Of a stretch of DNA of 9,636 nucleotides, positions 7,293 to 9,636 are shown in pieces. Source of the stretch: an uncultured Thermoleophilia bacterium (GTDB lineage Bacteria; Actinomycetota; Thermoleophilia; UBA2241); the NCBI GenBank assembly GCA_903912585.1, contig CAIWHY010000418.1, positions 1 through 9,636 on the forward strand. Direction: 5' to 3'. The notes beneath the pieces are model-generated. The model was not told the origin of the DNA. It saw nothing but the letters and a program-made list of their open reading frames with translations, and made no database searches. A program made the translations under genes and the position numbers. Each line of letters starts with the position of its first letter. The stretch's first letter is position 1.

Positions 7293-8191
7293 TGCTTCTC
7301 CTGCACGGCGTGACCACCGAACTCGTTGCGCAGGGCGGCCAGGACTTTGCCGCTGAAGGTGTCCGCCTGGCGCGAGCGGAAGCGCATGAACAGCGCCGCG
7401 GTGATCGCCGGCATCGGCACGCTGTGCTGGATCCCCTGCTCGACCGTCCAGCGGCCCTCGCCGGTGTCCTCCACGTAGCCGGTGATGTGCTCGAGGCCCG
7501 GGTCCTTCTTGAAGGCGTCCGCGGCCAGCTCGAGCAGCCAGGAGCGCACCACGCTGCCCTGGTTCCAGAGGTCGGCGATCGAGGCGAGGTCGAGGTCCCA
7601 CTCAGTCGCCTCGAGGAGCTCGAAGCCCTCGGCGTAGGCCTGCATCATGCCGTACTCGATGCCGTTGTGGACCATCTTCACGAAGTGTCCGGAGCCGTGG
7701 CCGCCGCAGTACTCGTAGCCGTGGCCGGGCGGCGCCAGCGTCGCCAGGAGCGGCTCGATGTGCGCGAAGGCGGACTTGTCGCCACCGACCATGAGGCAGT
7801 AGCCGACCTCGAGGCCCCACACGCCGCCGCTGGTGCCGGCGTCGAGGTAGCGGATGCCGTGCTCCTTGAGGGCGGCGCCGCGCTCGATGTCGTGCTGGAA
7901 GGGCGAGTTGCCGCCGTCGATGAGGATGTCGCCTGCGGCGAGCAGCGGCACCAGACCGTCGATGGCGTCCTGCGTGGTCTGGCCGTAGGGCAGCATGATC
8001 CAGATGACGCGCGGCTGAGGCAGCGCCGCGACGACGTCGGCGAGCTCGCGCACCGGCTCGGCGCCCTCGGAGGCGAGCTCCTCGGACTTGGCGTAGGTCC
8101 GGTTCCACACCACGACGCGGTGGCCGCCGCGCAGCAGCCGCCGCGCCATGTTGCCGCCCATGCGACCGAGCCCGACCATGGCAATGTCCAT
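7289..8191 (-). CDS. gnd: 6-phosphogluconate dehydrogenase, decarboxylating, short form
   Basis: Converts 6-phosphogluconate to ribulose-5-phosphate and CO2 with reduction of NAD(P)+. 300 residues, the length of the short (GntZ/YqeC-like) class rather than the roughly 470-residue long class. The Rossmann start is MDIAMVGLGRMGGNMARRLL. The second strand ends in VVWNRTYAKS, with Asn30-Arg31-Thr32 where NAD-specific enzymes usually have an acidic residue. Substrate-site motifs follow: LIDGGNSP, YLDAGTSGGVWGLEVGYCLM, and GSGHFVKMVHNGIEYGMMQ with catalytic Lys172 and Asn176. The all-helical C-terminal domain holds DLDLASIADLWNQGSVVRSWLLEL and EDTGEGRWTVEQGI. ATG 8191 is preceded by GAGGAGG at 5 nt. 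It is 54 nt downstream of the pgi stop, and its stop overlaps the zwf start, so the three enzymes form one transcription unit. Confidence 0.95.
7298..7302 (-). promoter_or_regulatory. Ribosome binding site deciding the zwf start
   Basis: AGGAG on the minus strand, inside the last codons of gnd and 5 nt before GTG 7292. It supports the start that overlaps the gnd stop. Confidence 0.65.
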
Positions 8192-8196
8192 CAGGA

Positions 8197-8203
8197 CCTC
8201 CTC
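8197..8203 (-). promoter_or_regulatory. Strong ribosome binding site of gnd
   Basis: GAGGAGG on the minus strand, 5 nt before ATG 8191. It is the strongest Shine-Dalgarno match in this operon and marks gnd as independently well translated, not merely coupled to the upstream gene. Confidence 0.75.
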
Positions 8204-8245
8204 GTTGGCCGGGCGCCGGCAAGCGACCGGCGACTGTGCGGCGGC

Positions 8246-9636
8246 CTAGACCGCTGCGGCGACGAGCTCGGCGAGGCGAGAAAGCCCGGCCGGTACATCG
8301 TCTCCGAGGCACACGCGCATCACGCGGCGCCCGTGCGCCCGCAGAGCCGCCAGGTCGCCGCGCGCCTGGGCGCGCTTGAGCACGCCGAAGCTGTACGGCT
8401 GGCCCGGGATATCGACATCGTCGGGGTCGTGCCCCAGGAGCTGCAGGAACAAACCCTGGTCGGGCCCGCCCTTGTGAAGCTGGCCGGTGGAGTGAAGGTA
8501 GCGCGGGCCATAGCCCAGCGTCGTGGCCAGGGTGAGACCGTCGCGCACGTTCAGGCGGATCGCCTGGAGCTGCTCCCACACGGCGGCGCCCGGGCAGACG
8601 TAGGCCTGGAGGGCGACGTAGTCGCCGGCAGACGCCTGCGCGAGGAACTCGCGAAGAGCCGCCGGCAGCTCGCCGTCGGCGACCGGGAAGACGAGCCTGC
8701 GGCCACCGTCGCCCGGCGCCTCCGCCGGCAGCTCGCCGACCTCGGCGAACTGCGCGAGCAGCCCCTTGGTGACGTCCTTGCTCTCCTGCACGTTGGGCTG
8801 GTCGAACGGGTCGATGCCGAGGACGTAGCCGGCGGCGGCGATGGCGATCTCCCAGCGCAGGAACTCGCCGCCGAGCTCGTACTCGTCCGCCAGCTCGTGC
8901 TCGAGCACGGGGTGGCCGGCCGCGCTCAGCGCCGCCAGCCGCTTCGCCTGGGCGGCGTCCCGGCGGCCGGCCAGCCGGACGGTACCGAACACGCGGTCGG
9001 CGCCGTACACCCCCGGCGCGCCGAGCGGCTCGAGGTCGACCGGCAGGATGCCGCGACCCTCCTTGCCGGTGCTCTCCGCGACCAGCTGCTCGACCCAGGC
9101 GCCGAGCGGCGCCAGCGGCTCGTCGAAGGCGAGCGTGAGCTTGTCGCGACCGCGCCGCGCGAGCTCGCCGATCGCGGCGCCCAGCCGCAGGCCCGGGTTC
9201 TGCGCCGCCGGCACATCCGGGCCGCAGGCCACGGCCACGGCGCGCACGCCGTCGAGGAACTTCTCGAGGTCGACGCCCATGAGCGCGGCCGGCACCATGC
9301 CGAAGAAGCTCAGGGCCGAGTAGCGGCCGCCGATGTCGCCGGGGTTCACGAAGACGGCGCGGAAGCCCTGGTCGAGCGCCTCCTTCTCCAGCGAGGTGCC
9401 CTCGTCGGTGATCGCCACGAAGTGGTGGCCGGCGTGCTCGCCGTCGAGCTCCCGCAGGCGCTCGAAGAAGTAGGCGTGGAAGCACGCCGTCTCGGTCGTG
9501 CCGCCGGACTTGCTGGCGACGATGAACAGCGTCTTCTCGAGGTCGACGGCCGCCTCGACCGCACGGACGGCGGCCGGGTCGGTGGTGTCGAGCACGTGCA
9601 GCTCGAGGTAGCCCGGGCGCGTGCCGAGCACGTCCC
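8246..9636 (-). CDS. Glucose-6-phosphate isomerase domain, probably C-terminal half of a bifunctional transaldolase/PGI (runs off right edge)
   Basis: The minus frame is open from the right edge to TAG at 8246-8248, giving about 463 visible residues. It interconverts glucose-6-phosphate and fructose-6-phosphate. PGI/SIS-fold signatures are clear: FIVASKSGGTTETACF (SKSGGTTET at 9514-9488) is the sugar-phosphate loop. Then come FVAITDEGTSLEKEA, VNPGDIGGRYSALSFFG, GIDPFDQPNVQESKDVTKG, and LHSTGQLHKGGPDQG (about 8497-8462) with the conserved His residues. The opening YLELHVLDTTDPAAVRAVEAA and the DIGGRYSALSFFGMVPAALMG form resemble PGI domains fused behind transaldolase (Tal-PGI, about 950 residues) more than stand-alone PGI; this is from memory of the family. 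The first visible GTG at 9631 is not the start, because the fold lacks its opening strands and the frame continues to the edge. It is the first gene of this operon in view. gnd follows 54 nt downstream. Confidence 0.88.
   Translation of the reverse strand, partial: DVLGTRPGYLELHVLDTTDPAAVRAVEAAVDLEKTLFIVASKSGGTTETACFHAYFFERLRELDGEHAGHHFVAITDEGTSLEKEALDQGFRAVFVNPGDIGGRYSALSFFGMVPAALMGVDLEKFLDGVRAVAVACGPDVPAAQNPGLRLGAAIGELARRGRDKLTLAFDEPLAPLGAWVEQLVAESTGKEGRGILPVDLEPLGAPGVYGADRVFGTVRLAGRRDAAQAKRLAALSAAGHPVLEHELADEYELGGEFLRWEIAIAAAGYVLGIDPFDQPNVQESKDVTKGLLAQFAEVGELPAEAPGDGGRRLVFPVADGELPAALREFLAQASAGDYVALQAYVCPGAAVWEQLQAIRLNVRDGLTLATTLGYGPRYLHSTGQLHKGGPDQGLFLQLLGHDPDDVDIPGQPYSFGVLKRAQARGDLAALRAHGRRVMRVCLGDDVPAGLSRLAELVAAAV

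Noticed and set aside
7602..9485. 627-codon minus-strand frame spanning pgi and gnd
   Set aside because: It crosses two well-supported genes out of frame, and its product is Arg/Gly-rich with no family resemblance.

Overview
This is a GC-rich bacterial chromosome segment. It has dense gene packing, many GTG starts and short intergenic gaps, and the one AT-richer patch is a divergent promoter region near 4002-4076. Gene content suggests a high-GC free-living heterotroph. A Chloroflexota (Dehalococcoidia-like) or deep-branching Actinomycetota origin is my best guess, from the pentose-phosphate gene order with a PGI of the transaldolase-fusion type, a short 6-phosphogluconate dehydrogenase and an AddB-like nuclease/helicase protein. 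The sequence alone does not settle the phylum.

Left part (1-2731). A minus-strand gene running off the left edge encodes the N-terminal part of an AddB-like (PD-(D/E)XK family) recombination protein. Across a 207-219 bp divergent gap lies a plus-strand multi-pass membrane glycosyltransferase of the GT-C/PMT type.

Middle part (2798-4400). A TetR-family repressor gene and a DUF985 cupin gene lie in tandem on the minus strand. They are divergent from a small plus-strand gene for a ferredoxin-like alpha/beta-barrel (ABM-like) protein. The 75 bp between the divergent starts holds a perfect TTGAC-N5-GTCAA inverted repeat overlapping candidate promoters for both sides, which looks like an autoregulated TetR switch. 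A perfect 14-bp-stem hairpin then separates the small gene from the RNase P RNA.

Right part (4400-9636). All minus strand. In transcription order it holds the C-terminal PGI part of a probable bifunctional transaldolase/glucose-6-phosphate isomerase (entering from the right edge), then gnd, zwf and pgl, then rnpB. The three enzymes zwf, pgl and gnd make the complete oxidative pentose-phosphate branch. PGI supplies glucose-6-phosphate from fructose-6-phosphate. Spacing is operon-like: 54 nt between pgi and gnd, a GTGA overlap between gnd and zwf, and 13 nt between zwf and pgl.

I found no CRISPR array, transposase, tRNA or phage gene, and no convincing evidence of a wholly new system. The TetR/ABM/cupin locus is the part whose role is least explained.
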